From Prosopocoilus inquinatus (Eukaryota; Arthropoda; Insecta; Coleoptera; Lucanidae): a stretch of 64,000 nucleotides of DNA. Below are positions 1-14,073 of this stretch, piece by piece. The translations under genes and the position numbers were made by a program. The notes below the pieces were generated by a model. The model was not told where the DNA came from. It did no database searches and saw only the letters and a list, made by a program, of their open reading frames with translations. Position 1 is the first letter of the stretch; every line of letters starts with the position of its first letter. The DNA is taken from contig CM069875.1 of assembly GCA_036172665.1 (NCBI GenBank), positions 17,515,806 to 17,579,805 on the forward strand, given 5' to 3'.

Positions 1-650
1 TTCGTATCTCACATCAGAGATACTGGAGTCCATCCAAACGTCAAATAACATGATAGATGTGTAAGGATCGATTAGAGACATCACAGGAACAACGCTAATA
101 GGTGTTGTTTCGTTTAAAACTATTTCCAGCTCCTGCTGCGTCCAAAAACTTCGTATCTCTCATCAGAGTTACTAGAGTCCATCGAAACGTCAAATAACAT
201 GATAGATGAGTAAGGATCGATTAGATACATCACAGGAACAACGCTAATGCGTGTTGTTTCATTTAAAACTATTTCCAGCTTCTGCTGCGTCCGATAATTT
301 CGTATCTCACATCAGAGTTACTGGAGGTCATCCAAACGTCAAATAACATGATAGATGAGTAAGGATCGATTAGATACATCACAGGAACAACGCTAATGCG
401 TGTTGTTTCGTTTAAAACTATTTCCAGCTTCAGCTGCGTCCGAGAACTTCGTATCTCACTTCAGAGTTACTGGAGTCCATCCAAACGTCAAATAACATGA
501 TAGATCAGTAAGGATCGATTAGATACATCACAGGAACAACGCTAATGCGTGTTGTTTCATTTGAAACTATTTCCAGCTTCTGCTGCGTCCGATAATTTCG
601 TATCTCACATCAGAGTTACTGGAGTCCATCCAAACGTCAAATAATATGAT
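1..650 (+). repeat. Five-unit tandem duplication and copy of 52329-52978
   Basis: Bases 1-450 are repeated at 746-1195 with an offset of 745 bp (five units). Both carry the uncommon aataggtgttg variant (around 88 and 833) followed by the tcctg/ccaaaaac/ctctcatc unit. The same run of units recurs at 52329-52978, again with aataggtgttg. The first unit has private variants (gatagatgtg at about 51-60 and ttagagacat at about 72-81) not seen in either relative. Block ends are approximate because neighbouring units are also alike. Confidence 0.7.
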
Positions 651-2682
651 AGATAAGTAAGGATCGTTTAGATACATCACAGAAACAACGCTAATGCGTG
701 TTGTTTCGTTTAAAACTATTTCCAGATTCTGCTGAGTCCGAAAATTTCGTATCTCACATCAGAGATACTGGAGTCCATCCAAACGTCAAATAACATGATA
801 GATGAGTAAGGATCGATTAGATACATCACAGGAACAACGCTAATAGGTGTTGTTTCGTTTAAAACTATTTCCAGCTCCTGCTGCGTCCAAAAACTTCGTA
901 TCTCTCATCAGAGTTACTGGAGTCCATCCAAACATCAAATAACATGATAGATGAGTAAGGATCGATTAGATACATCACAGGAACAACGCTAATGCGTGTT
1001 GTTTCATTTAAAACTATTTCCAGCTTCTGCTGCGTCCGATAATTTCGTATCTCACATCAGAGTTACTGGAGGTCATCCAAACGTCAAATAACATGATAGA
1101 TGAGTAAGGATCGATTAGATACATCACAGGAACAACGCTAATGCGTGTTGTTTCGTTTAAAACTATTTCCAGCTTCAGCTGCGTCCGAGAACTTCGTATC
1201 TCACTTCAGAGTTACTGGAGATCATCCAAACGTCAAATAACATGATAGATGAGTAAGGATCGATTACATACATCACAGGAACAACGCTAATGCGTGTTGT
1301 TTCATTTAAAACTATTTCCAGCTTCTGCTGCGTCCGAAAATTTCGTATCTCACATCAGAGTTACTGGAGTCCATCGAAACGTCAAATAACATAGTAGATA
1401 AGTAAGGATCGATTAGATACATCACAGGAACAACGCTAATACGTGTTGTTTCGTTCAAAACTATTTCCAGCATCTGCTGCGTCCGAAAATTTCGTATCTC
1501 ACATCAGAGTTACTGAAGTCCATCGAAACGTCAAATAACATAGTAGGTGAGTAAGGATCTATTAGATACATCACAGGAACAACGCTAATGCGTGCTGTTT
1601 CTTTTAAAACTATTTCCAGCTTCAGCTGCGTCCGATAATTTCGTATCTCACATCAGAGTTACTGGAGTCCATCCAAACGTCAAATAACATGATAGATAAG
1701 TAAGGATCGATTAGATACATCACAGGAACAACGCTAATACGTGTTGTTTCGTTCAAAACTATTTCCAGCTTCTGCTGCGTCCGAGAACTTTGTATCTCAC
1801 ATCAGAGTTACTGGAGTCCATTCAAACGTCAAATGACATGATAGATGAGTAATGATCGATTAGATACATCACAGGAACAACGCTGATGCGTGTTGTTTCA
1901 TTTAAAACTATATACAGCTTCTGCTGCGTCCGAAAATTTCGTATCTCACATCAGAGTTACTGAAGTCCATCGAAACGTCAAATAACATAGTAGGTGAGTA
2001 AGGATCTATTAGATACATCACAGGAACAACGCTAATGCGTGCTGTTTCTTTTAAAACTATTTCCAGCTTCTGCTGCGTCCGAAAATTTCGTATCTCACAT
2101 CAGAGTTACTGGAGTCCATCGAAACGCCAAATAACATTATAGATGAGTAAGGATCGATTAGATACATCACAGGAACAACGCTAATGCGTGTTGTTTCGTT
2201 TAAAACTATTTCCAGCTTCTGCTGCGTCCGAAAATTTCGTATCTCATATCAAAGTCACTGGAGTCCATCGAAACGCCAAATAACATGATAGATGAGTAAG
2301 AATCGATTAGATACATCACAGGAACAACGCTAATGCGTATTGTTTCGTTTAAAACTATTTCCAGCTTCAGCTGCGTCCGAGAACTTCGTATCTCACTTCA
2401 GAGTTACTGGAGCCCATCCAAACGTCAAATAACATGATAGATGAGTAAGGATCGATTACATACATCACAGGAACAACGCTAATGCGTGTTGTTTCATTTA
2501 AAACTATTTCCAGCTTCTGCTGCGTCCGAAAATTTCGTATCTCACATCAGATTTACTGGAGACCATCGAAACGTCAAATAACATAGTAGATAAGTAAGGA
2601 TCGATTAGATACATCACAGGAACAACGCTAATACGTGTTGTTTCGTTCAAAACTATTTCCAGCTTCTGCTGCGTAAGAGAAC

Positions 2683-2829
2683 TTTGTATCTCACATCAGT
2701 TACTGGAGTCCATTCAAACGTCAAATAACATGATAGATGAGTAAGGATCGATTAGATACATCACAGGAACAACGCTAATACGTGTTGTTTCGTTTAAAAC
2801 TATTTCCAGCTTCTGCTGCGTCCGAAAAT
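2683..2829 (+). repeat. 147-bp unit (2-bp loss, atcagttac allele)
   Basis: This unit reads catcagttactgg where most units read catcagagttactgg, a 2-bp loss. It is preceded by the rare gcgtaagagaac. Units with both features occur at 7151, 39374 and 44438, so the four form one lineage spread by the large duplications. Confidence 0.9.
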
Positions 2830-5800
2830 TTCGTATCTCACATCAGAGATACTGGAGTCCATCCAAACGTCAAATAACATGATAGATGAGTAAGGATCGA
2901 TTAGATACATCACAGGAACAACGCTAATACGTGTTGTTTCGTTTAAAACTATTTCCAGCTCCTGCTGCGTAGAAAAACTTCGTATCTCTCATCAGAGTTA
3001 CTAGAGTCCATCGAAACGTCAAATAACATGATAGATGAGTAAGGATCGATTAGATACATCACAGGAACAAGACGAATACGTGTTGTTTCGATCAAAACTA
3101 TTTCCAGCTTCTGCTGCGTCCGAGAACTTTGTATCTCACATCAGAGTTACTAGAGTCCATTCAAACGTCAAATAACATGATAGATGAGTAAGGATCGATT
3201 AGATACATCACAGGAACAACGCTAATACGTGTTGTTTCGTTTAAAACTATTTCCAGCATCTGCTGCGTCCGAAAACGTCGTATCTCACATCAAAGTTACT
3301 GGAGTCCATCCAAACATCAAATAACATGTTAGATAAGTAAGGATCGATTAGATACATCACAGGAACAACGCTAATACCTGTTGTTTCGTTTAAAACTATT
3401 TCCAGCTTCTGCTGCGTCCGAAAATTTCGTATCTCACATCAGAGATACTGGAGTCCATCCAAACCTCAAATAACATGATAGATGAGTAAGGATCGATTAG
3501 ATACATCACAGGAACAACGCTAATACGTGTTGTTTCGTTTAAAACTATTTCCAGCTCCTGCTGCGTCCAAAAACTTCGTATCTCACATCAGAGTTACTAG
3601 AGTCCATCGAAACGTCAAATAACATGATAGATGAGTAAGGATCGATTAGATACATCACAGGAACAACGCTAATGCGTGTTGTTTCATTTAAAACTATTTC
3701 CAGCTTCTGCTGCGTCCGAAAACGTCGTATCTCACATCAGAGCTACTGGAGTCCATCGAAACGCCAAATAACATGATAGATGAGTAAGGATCGATTAGAT
3801 ACATCACAGGAACAACGCTGATACGTGTTGTTTCATTTAAAACTATTTCCAGCTTCAGCTGCGTCCGAGAACTTCGTATCTCACATCAAAGTTACTGGAG
3901 TCCATCGAAACGCCAAATAACATGTTAGATGAGTAAGGATCGATTAGATACATCACAGGAACAACGCTAATGCGTGTTGTTTCGTTTAAAACTATTTCCA
4001 GCTTCTGCTGAGTCCGAAAACGTCGTATCTCACATCAGAGCTACTGGAGTCCATCGAAACGCCAAATAACATGATAGATGAGTAAGGATAGATTAGATAC
4101 AGCACAGGAACAACGCTAATACGTGTTGTTTCGTTTAAAACTATTTCCAGCTTCTGCTGAGTCCGAAAACGTCGTATCTCACATCAGACTTACTGGAGTC
4201 CATCCAAACGTCAAATAACATGTTAGATAAGTAAGGATCGTGTAGATACATCACAGGAACAACGCTAATACGTGTTGTTTCGTTCAAAACTATTTCCAGC
4301 TTCTACTGCGTCCGAGAACTTTGTATCTCTCATCAGAGTTACTGGAGTCCATTCAAACGTCAAATAACATGATAGATGAGTAAGGATCGATTAGATACAT
4401 CACAGGAACAACGCTAATACGTGTTGTTTCGTTTAAAACTATTTCCAGCATCTGCTGCGCCCGAAAACGTCGTATCTCACATCAGACTTACTGGAGTCCA
4501 TCCAAACGTCAAATAACATGTTAAATAAGTAAGGATCGTTTAGATACATCACAGGAACAACGCTAATGCGTGTTGTTTCGTTTAAAACTATTTCCAGCTT
4601 CTGCTGCGTCCGAAAATTTCGTATCTCACATCAGAGATACTGGAGCCCATCCAAACGTCAAATAACATGATAGATGAGTAAGGATCGATTAGATACATCA
4701 CAGGAACAACGCTAATGCGTGTTGTTTAATTTAAAACTATTTCCAGCTTCTGCTGCGTCCGATAATTTCGTATCTCACATCAGAGTTACTGGAGTCCATC
4801 TAAACGTCAAATAACATGATAGATAAGTAAGGATCGATTAGATACATCACAGGAGCAATACGAATACGTGTTGTTTCGTTCAAAGCTATTTCCAGCTTCT
4901 ACTGCGTCCGAGAACTTCGTATCTCTCATCAGAGATACTGGAGTCCATCCAAACGTCAAATAACATGATAGATGAGTAAGGATCGATTAGATACATCACA
5001 GGAACAACGCTAATACGTGTTGTTTCGTTTAAAACTATTTCCAGCTCCTGCTGCGTCCAAAAACTTCGTATCTCACATCAGAGTTACTAGAGTGCATCGA
5101 AACGTCAAATAACATGATAGATGAGTAAGGATTGATTAGATACATCACAGGAACAACGCTAATGCGTGATGTTTCGTTTAAAACTATTTCCAGCTTCAGC
5201 TGCGTCCGAGAACTTCGTATCTCACATCAAAGTTACTGGAGTCCATCGAAACGCCAAATAACATGTTAGATGAGTAAGGATCGATTAGATACATCACAGG
5301 AACAACGCTAATGCGTGTTGTTTCGTTCAAAGCTATTTCCAGCTTCTGCTGCGTCCGAAAACGTCGTATCTCACATCAGAGTTACTGGAGTCCATCGAAA
5401 CGCCAAATAACATGATAGATAAGTAAGGATCGATTAGATACAGCACAGGAACAACGCTAATACGTGTTGTTTCGATTAAAACTATTTCTAGCTCCTGCTG
5501 CGTCCAAAAACTTCGTATCTCACATCAGAGTTACTAGAGTCCATCGAAACTTCAAATAACATGATAGATGAGTAAGGATCTATTAGATACATCACAGGAA
5601 CAACGCTAATGCGTGTTGTTTCATTTAAAACTATTTCCAGCTTCTGCTGCGTCCGATAATATCGTATCTCACATCAGAGTTACTGGAGGTCATCCAAACG
5701 TCAAATAACATGATAGATGAGTAAGGATCGATTAGATACATCACAGGAACAACGCTAATGCGTGTTGTTTCGTTTAAAACTATTTCCAGCTTCAGCTGCG

Positions 5801-7150
5801 TCCGAGAACTTCGTATCTCACTTCAGAGTTACTGGAGATCATCCAAACGTCAAATAACATGATAGATGAGTAAGGATCGATTATATACATCACAGGAACA
5901 ACGCTAATGCGTGTTGTTTCATTTAAAACTATTTCCAGCTTCTGCTGCGTCCGAAAATTTCGTATCTCACATCAGAGTTACTGGAGTCCATCGAAACGTC
6001 AAATAACATAGTAGATAAGTAAGGATCGATTAGATACATCACAGGAACAACGCTAATACGTGTTGTTTCGTTCAAAACTATTTCCAGCATGTGCTGCGTC
6101 CGAAAATTTCGTATCTCACATCAGAGTTACTGAAGTCCATCGAAACGTCAAATAACATAGTAGGTGAGTAAGGATCTATTAGATACATCACAGGAAAAAC
6201 GCTAATGCGTGCTGTTTCTTTTAAAACTATTTCCAGCTTCAGCTGCGTCCGATAATTTCGTATCTCACATCAGAGTTACTGGAGTCCATCCAAACGTCAA
6301 ATAACATGATAGATAAGTAAGGATCGATTAGATACATCACAGGAACAACGCTAATACGTGTTGTTTCGTTCAAAACTATTTCCAGCTTCTGCTGCGTCCG
6401 AGAACTTTGTATCTCACATCAGAGTTACTGGAGTCCATTCAAACGTCAAATGACATGATAGATGAGTAATGATCGATTAGATACATCACAGGAACAACGC
6501 TGATGCGTGTTGTTTCATTTAAAACTATATCCAGCTTCTGCTGCGTCCGAAAATTTCGTATCTCACATCAGAGTTACTGAAGTCCATCGAAACGTCAAAT
6601 AACATAGTAGGTGAGTAAGGATCTATTAGATACATCACAGGAACAACGCTAATGCGTGCTGTTTCTTTTAAAACTATTTCCAGCTTCTGCTGCGTCCGAA
6701 AATTTCGTATCTCACATCAGAGTTACTGGAGTCCATCGAAACGCCAAATAACATGATAGATGAGTAAGAATCGATTAGATACATCACAGGAACAACGCTA
6801 ATGCGTATTGTTTCTTTTAAAACTATTTCCAGCTTCAGCTGCGTCCGAGAACTTCGTATCTCACTTCAGAGTTACTGGAGCCCATCCAAACGTCAAATAA
6901 CATGATAGATGAGTAAGGATCGATTACATACATCACAGGAACAACGCTAATGCGTGTTGTTTCATTTAAAACTATTTCCAGCTTCTGCTGCGTCCGAAAA
7001 TTTCGTATCTCACATCAGATTTACTGGAGACCATCGAAACGTCAAATAACATAGTAGATAATTAAGGATCGATTAGATACATCACAGGAACAACGCTAAT
7101 ACGTGTTGTTTCGTTCAAAACTATTTCCAGCTTCTGCTGCGTAAGAGAAC

Positions 7151-7297
7151 TTTGTATCTCACATCAGTTACTGCAGTCCATTCAAACGTCAAATAACATG
7201 ATAGATGAGTAAGGATCGATTAGATACATCACAGGAACAACGCTAATACGTGTTGTTTCGTTTAAAACTATTTCCAGCTTCTGCTGCGTCCGAAGAC
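7151..7297 (+). repeat. 147-bp unit (2-bp loss, with private tgcag)
   Basis: It carries the same atcagttac deletion and upstream gcgtaagagaac as the unit at 2683, plus the change ctgcagtcc for ctggagtcc. The unit at 44438 shares that change, which makes these two the closest pair of the lineage. Confidence 0.9.
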
Positions 7298-10200
7298 GTC
7301 GTATCTCACATCAGACTTACTGGAGTCCATCCAAACGTCAAATAACATGTTAGATAAGTAAGGATCGTTTAGATACATCACAGAAACAACGCTAATGCGT
7401 GTTGTTTCGTTTAAAACTATTTCCAGATTCTGCTGCGTCCGAAAATTTCGTATCTCACATCAGAGATACTGGAGTCCATCCAAACGTCAAATAACATGAT
7501 AGATGAGTAAGGATCGATTAGATACATCACAGGAACAACGCTAATACGTGTTGTTTCGTTTAAAACTATTTCCAGCTCCTGCTGCGTCCAAAAACTTCGT
7601 ATCTCTCATCAGAGTTACTAGAGTCCATCGAAACGTCAAATAACATGTTAGATAAGTAAGGATCGTGTAGATACATCACAGGAACAACGCTAATACGTGT
7701 TGTTTCGTTCAAAACTATTTCCAGCTTCTACTGCGTCCGAGAACTTTGTATCTCTCATCAGAGTTACTGGAGTCCATTCAAACGTCAAATAACATGATAG
7801 ATGAGTAAGGATCGATTAGATACATCACAGGAACAACGCTAATACGTGTTGTTCCGTTTAAAACTATTTCCAGCATCTGCTGCGTCCGAAAACGTCGTAT
7901 CTCACATCAGACTTACTGGAGTCCATCCAAACGTCAAATAACATGTTAAATAAGTAAGGATCGTTTAGATACATCACAGGAACAACGCTAATGCGTGTTG
8001 TTTCGTTTAAAACTATTTCCAGCTTCTGCTGCGTCCGAAAATTTCGTATCTCACATCAGAGATACTGGAGCCCATCCAAACGTCAAATAACATGATAGAT
8101 GAGTAAGGATCGATTAGATACATCACAGGAACAACGCTAATACGTGTTGTTTCGTTTAAAACTATTTCCAGCTCCTGCTGCGTCCAAAAACTTCGTATCT
8201 CACATCAGAGTTACTAGAGTCCATCGAAACGTCAAATAACATGATAGATGAGTAAGGATCGATTAGATACATCAGAGGAACAACGCTAATGCGTGTTGTT
8301 TCGTTTAAGACTATTTCCAGCTTCAGCTGCGTCCGAGAACTTCGTATCTCACATCAAAGTTACTGGAGTCCATCGAAACGCCAAATAACATGTTAGATGA
8401 GTAAGGATCGATTAGATACATCACAGGAACAACGCTAATGCGTGTTGTTTCGTTTAAAACTATTTCCAGCTTCTGCTGCGTCCGAAAACGTCGTATCTCA
8501 CATCAGAGTTACTGGAGTCCATCGAAACGCCAAATAACATGATAGATAAGTAAGGATCGATTAGATACATCACAGGAACAACGCTAATACGTGTTGTTTC
8601 GTTTAAAACTATTTCCAGCTCCTGCTGCGTCCAAAAACTTCGTATCTCTCATCAGAGTTACTAGAGTCCATCGAAACGTCAAATAACATGATAGATGAGT
8701 AAGGATCGATTAGATACATCACAGGAACAAGACGAATACGTGTTGTTTCGATCAAAACTATTTCCAGCTTCTGCTGCGTCCGAGAACTTTGTATCTCACA
8801 TCAGAGTTACTGGAGTCCATTCAAACGTCAAATAACATGATAGATGAGTAAGGATCGATTAGATACATCACAGGAACAACGCTAATACGTGTTGTTTCGT
8901 TTAAAACTATTTCCAGCATCTGCTGCGTCCGAAAACGTCGTATCTCACATCAAAGTTACTGGAGTCCATCCAAACATCAAATAAAATGTTAGATAAGTAA
9001 GGATCGATTAGATACATCACAGGAACAACGCTAATACCTGTTGTTTCGTTTAAAACTATTTCCAGCTTCTGCTGCGTCCGAAAATTTCGTATCTCACATC
9101 AGAGATACTGGAGTCCATCCAAACCTCAAATAACATGATAGATGAGTAAGGATCGATTAGATACATCACAGGAACAACGCTAATACGTGTTGTTTCGTTT
9201 AAAACTATTTCCAGCTCCTGCTGCGTCCAAAAACTTCGTATCTCACATCAGAGTTACTAGAGTCCATCGAAACGTCAAATAACATGATAGATGAGTAAGG
9301 ATCGATTAGATACATCACAGGAACAACGCTAATGCGTGTTGTTTCATTTAAAACTATTTCCAGCTTCTGCTGCGTCCGAAAACTTCGTATCTCACATCAG
9401 AGCTACTGGAGTCCATCGAAACGCCAAATAACATGATAGATGAGTAAGGATCGATTAGATACATCACAGGAACAACGCTGATACGTGTTGTTTCATTTAA
9501 AACTATTTCCAGCTTCAGCTGCGTCCGAGAACTTCGTATCTCACATCAAAGTTACTGGAGTCCATCGAAACGCCAAATAACATGTTAGATGAGTAAGGAT
9601 CGATTAGATACATCACAGGAACAACGCTAATGCGTGTTGTTTCGTTTAAAACTATTTCCAGCTTCTGCTGAGTCCGAAAACGTCGTATCTCACATCAGAG
9701 CTGCTGGAGTCCATCGAAACGCCAAATAACATGATAGATGAGTAAGGATAGATTAGATACAGCACAGGAACAACGCTAATACGTGTTGTTTCGTTTAAAA
9801 CTATTTCCAGCTTCTGCTGAGTCCGAAAACGTCGTATCTCACATCAGACTTACTGGAGTCCATCCAAACGTCAAATAACATGTTAGATAAGTAAGGATCG
9901 TGTAGATACATCACAGGAACAACGCTAATACGTGTTGTTTCGTTCAAAACTATTTCCAGCTTCTACTGCGTCCGAGAACTTTGTATCTCTCATCAGAGTT
10001 ACTGGAGTCCATTCAAACGTCAAATAACATGATAGATGAGTAAGGATCGATTAGATACATCACAGGAACAACGCTAATACGTGTTGTTTCGTTTAAAACT
10101 ATTTCCAGCATCTGCTGCGTCCGAAAACGTCGTATCTCACATCAGACTTACTGGAGTCCATCCAAACGTCAAATAACATGTTAAATAAGTAAGGATCGTT

Positions 10201-11689
10201 TAGATACATCACAGGAACAACGCTAATGCGTGTTGTTTCGTTTAAAACTATTTCCAGCTTCTGCTGCGTCCGAAAATTTCGTATCTCACATCAGAGATAC
10301 TGGAGCCCATCCAAACGTCAAATAACATGATAGATGAGTAAGGATCGATTAGATACATCACAGGAACAACGCTAATACGTGTTGTTTCGTTTAAAACTAT
10401 TTCCAGCTCCTGCTGCGTCCAAAAACTTCGTATCTCACATCAGAGTTACTAGAGTCCATCGAAACGTCAAATAACATGATAGATGAGTAAGGATCGATTA
10501 GATACATCAGAGGAACAACGCTAATGCGTGTTGTTTCGTTTAAGACTATTTCCAGCTTCAGCTGCGTCCGAGAACTTCGTATCTCACATCAAAGTTACTG
10601 GAGTCCATCGAAACGCCAAATAACATGTTAGATGAGTAAGGATCGATTAGATACATCACAGGAACAACGCTAATGCGTGTTGTTTCGTTTAAAACTATTT
10701 CCAGCTTCTGCTGCGTCCGAAAACGTCGTATCTCACATCAGAGTTACTGGAGTCCATCGAAACGCCAAATAACATGATAGATAAGTAAGGATCGATTAGA
10801 TACAGCATAGGAACAACGCTAATACGTGTTGTTTCGATTAAAACTATTTCTAGCTCCTGCTGCGTCCAAAAGCTTCGTATCTCACATCAGAGTTACTAGA
10901 GTCCATCGAAACGTCAAATAACATGATAGATGAGTAAGGATCTATTAGATACATCACAGGAACAACGCTAATGCGTGTTGTTTCATTTAAAACTATTTCC
11001 AGCTTCTGCTGCGTCCGATAATTTCGTATCTCACATCAGAGTTACTGGAGTCCATCTAAACGTCAAATAACATGATAGATAAGTAAGGATCGATTAGATA
11101 CATCACAGGAGCAATACGAATCCGTGTTGTTTCGTTCAAAGCAATTTCCAGCTTCTGCTGCGTCCGAAAACGTCGTATCTCACATCAGAGTTACTGGAGT
11201 CCATCGAAACGCCAAATAACATGATAGATAAGTAAGGATTGATTAGATACAGCACAGGAACAACGCTAATACGTGTTGTTTCGATTAAAACTATTTCTAG
11301 CTCCTGCTGCGTCCAAAAACTTCGTATCTCACATCAGAGTTACTAGAGTCCATCGAAACGTCAAATAACATGATAGATGAATAAGGATCTATTAGATACA
11401 TCACAGGAACAACGCTAATGCGTGTTGTTTCATTTAAAACTATTTCCAGCTTCTGCTGCGTCCGATAATTTCGTATCTCACATCAGAGTTACTGGAGGTC
11501 ATCCAAACGTCAAATAACATGATAGATGAGTAAGGATCGATTAGATACATCACAGGAACAACGCTAATACGTGTTGTTTCGTTCAAAACTATTTCCAGCT
11601 TCTGCTGCGTCCGAAAATTTCGTATCTCACATTAGAGTTACTGGAGCCCATCGAAACGTCAAATAACATAGTAGCTAAGTAAGGATCGA

Positions 11690-13166
11690 TTAGATACATC
11701 ACAGGAACAACGCTAATACGTGTTGTTTCGTTCAAAACTATTTCCAGCTCCTGCTGCGTCCAAAAACTTCGTATCTCACATCGGAGTTAATAGAGTCCAT
11801 CGAAACGTCAAATAACATGATAGATGAGTAAGGATCGATTAGATACATCACAGGAACAACGCTAAAGCGTGTTGTTTCATTTAAAACTATTTCCAGCTTC
11901 TGCTGCGTCCGAAAACGTCGTATCTCACATCAGAGTTACTGGAGTCCATCGAAACGCCAAATAACATGATAGATGAGTAAGGATCGATTAGATACATCAC
12001 AGGAACAACGCTAATGCGTGTTGTTTCGTTTAAAACTATTTCCAGCTTCAGCTGCGTCCGAGAACTTCGTATCTCACTTCAGAGTTACTGGAGTCCATCC
12101 AAACGTCAAATAACATAGTAGATAAGTAAGAATCGATTAGATACATCACAGGAACAACGCTAATACGTGTTATTTCGTTCAAAACTATTTCCAGCTTCTG
12201 CTGCGTCCGAGAACTTTGTATCTCACATCAGAGTTACTGGAGTCCGTTCAAACGTCAAATAACATGATAGATGAGTAAGGATCGATTAGATACATCACAG
12301 GAACAACGCTAATACGTGTTGTTTCGTTTAAAATTATTTCCAGCTTCTGCTGCGTCCGAAAACGTCTTACCTCACATCAGACTTACTGGAGTCTATCCAA
12401 ACGTCAAATAACATGTTAGATAAGTAAGGATCGTTTAGATACATCACAGGAACAACGCTAATGCGTGTTGTTTCGTTTAAAACTATTTCCAGCTTCTGCT
12501 GCGTCCGAAAATTTAGTATCTCACATCAGAGATACTGGAGTCCATCCAAACGTCAAATAACATGATAGATGAGTAAGGATCAATTAGATACATCACAGGA
12601 ACAACGCTAATACGTGTTGTTTCGTTTAAAACTATTTCCAGCTCCTGCTGCGTCCAAAAATTTCGTATCTCACATCAGAGTTACTAGAGTCCATCGAAAC
12701 TTCAAATAACATGATAGATGAGTAAGGATCGATTAAATACATCACAGGAACAACGCTAATGCGTGTTGTTTCATTTAAAACTATTTCCAGCTTCTGCTGC
12801 GACCGAAAATTTCGTATCTCACATCAGAGTTACTTGAGGTCATCCAAACGTCAAATAACATGATAGATGAGTAAGGATCGATTAGATACATCACAGGAAC
12901 AACGCTAATGCGTGTTGTTTCGTTTAAAACTATTTCCAGCTTCAGCTGCGTCCGAGAACTTCGTATCTCACTTCAGAGTTACTGGAGTCCATCCAAACGT
13001 CAAATAACATGATAGATGAGTAAGGATCGATTAGATACATCACAGGAACAACGCTAATGCGTGTTGTTTCATTTAAAACTATTTCCAGCTTCTGCTGCGT
13101 CCGATAATTTCGTATCTCACATCAGAGTTACTGGAGTCCATCCAAACGTCAAATAACATGATAGAT
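11690..13166 (+). repeat. Sixteen-unit-offset duplication, copy 1
   Basis: It matches 14074-15550 at an offset of exactly 2384 bp (16 units), anchored by the rare ctaaagcgtg (11864 and 14248) and by cgtcttacctcac with gtctatcc (12363 and 14747). About ten units are shared; the remaining six of the period differ. The aaagcg marker appears a third time at 16036, a further 12 units on, so part of this block was copied again into 15.85-16.2 kb. Confidence 0.8.
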
Positions 13167-14073
13167 GAGTAAGGATCGATTAGATACATCACAGGAACAA
13201 CGCTAATGCGTGTTGTTTCATTTAAAACTATTTCCAGCTGCTGCTGCGTCCGAAAATTTCGTATCTCACATTAGAGTTACTGGAGTCCATCGAAACGTCA
13301 AATAACATAGTAGCTAAGTAAGGATCGATTAGATACATCACAGGAACAACGCTAATACGTGTTGTTTCGTTTAAAACTATTTCCAGCATCAGCTGCGTCC
13401 GAAAACGTCGTATCTCAAATCAGAGTTACTGGAGTCCATCCAAACGTCAAATAACATGTTAGATAAGTAAGGATCGTTTAGATACATCACAGGAACAACG
13501 CTAATGCGTGTTGTTTAGTTTAAAACTATTTCCAGCTTCTGCTGCGTCCGAAAATTTCGTATCTCACATCAGAGATACTGGAGTCCATCCAAACGTCAAA
13601 TAACATGATAGATGAGTAAGAATCGATTAGATACATCACAGGAACAACGCTAATACGTGTTGTTTCGTTTAAAACTATTTCCAGCTCCTGCTGCGTCCAA
13701 AAACTTCGTATCTCACATCAGAGTTACTAGAGTCCATCGAAACGTCAAATAACATGATAGATGAGTAAGGATCGATTAGATACATCACAGGAACAACGCT
13801 AATGCGTGTTGTTTCATTTAAAACTATTTCCAGCTTCTGCTGCGTCCGAAAACGTCGTATCTCACATCAGAGCTACTGGAGTCCATCGAAACGCCAAATA
13901 ACAGGATAGATGAGTAAGGATCGATTAGATACAGCACAGGAACAACGCTAATACGTGTTGTTTCGTTTAAAACTATTTCCAGCTTCTGCTGCGTCCAAAA
14001 ACTTTGTATCTCACATCAGACTTACTGGAGTCCATCCACACGTCAAATAACATGTTAGATAAGTAAGGATCGT

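Larger units (their letters stand above)
299..11630 (+). repeat. Large duplicated block, copy A (about 11.3 kb)
   Basis: This block matches 37142-47874 along its length with shared rare variants: tagatcag (503 and 37346), tagtaggtg (1541 and 38384), tgacatg (1834 and 38528), gcgtaagaga before a 147-bp unit (2683 and 39374; 7151 and 44438), gtttaattta (4727 and 41567), tacagcatag (10801 and 47045). The offset steps through 36843, 36694, 36691, 36840, 37287 and 36244. These steps mean copy A, relative to copy B, has one extra unit near 1.63-1.78 kb, lacks one near 2.83 kb, lacks three near 5.65 kb, and has seven extra between about 7.6 and 8.7 kb. Internally, 1046-2829 resembles 5663-7440, and 2980-4710 resembles 8640-10370. 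The left edge is sharp at 299; the right edge is near 11630. Confidence 0.85.
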
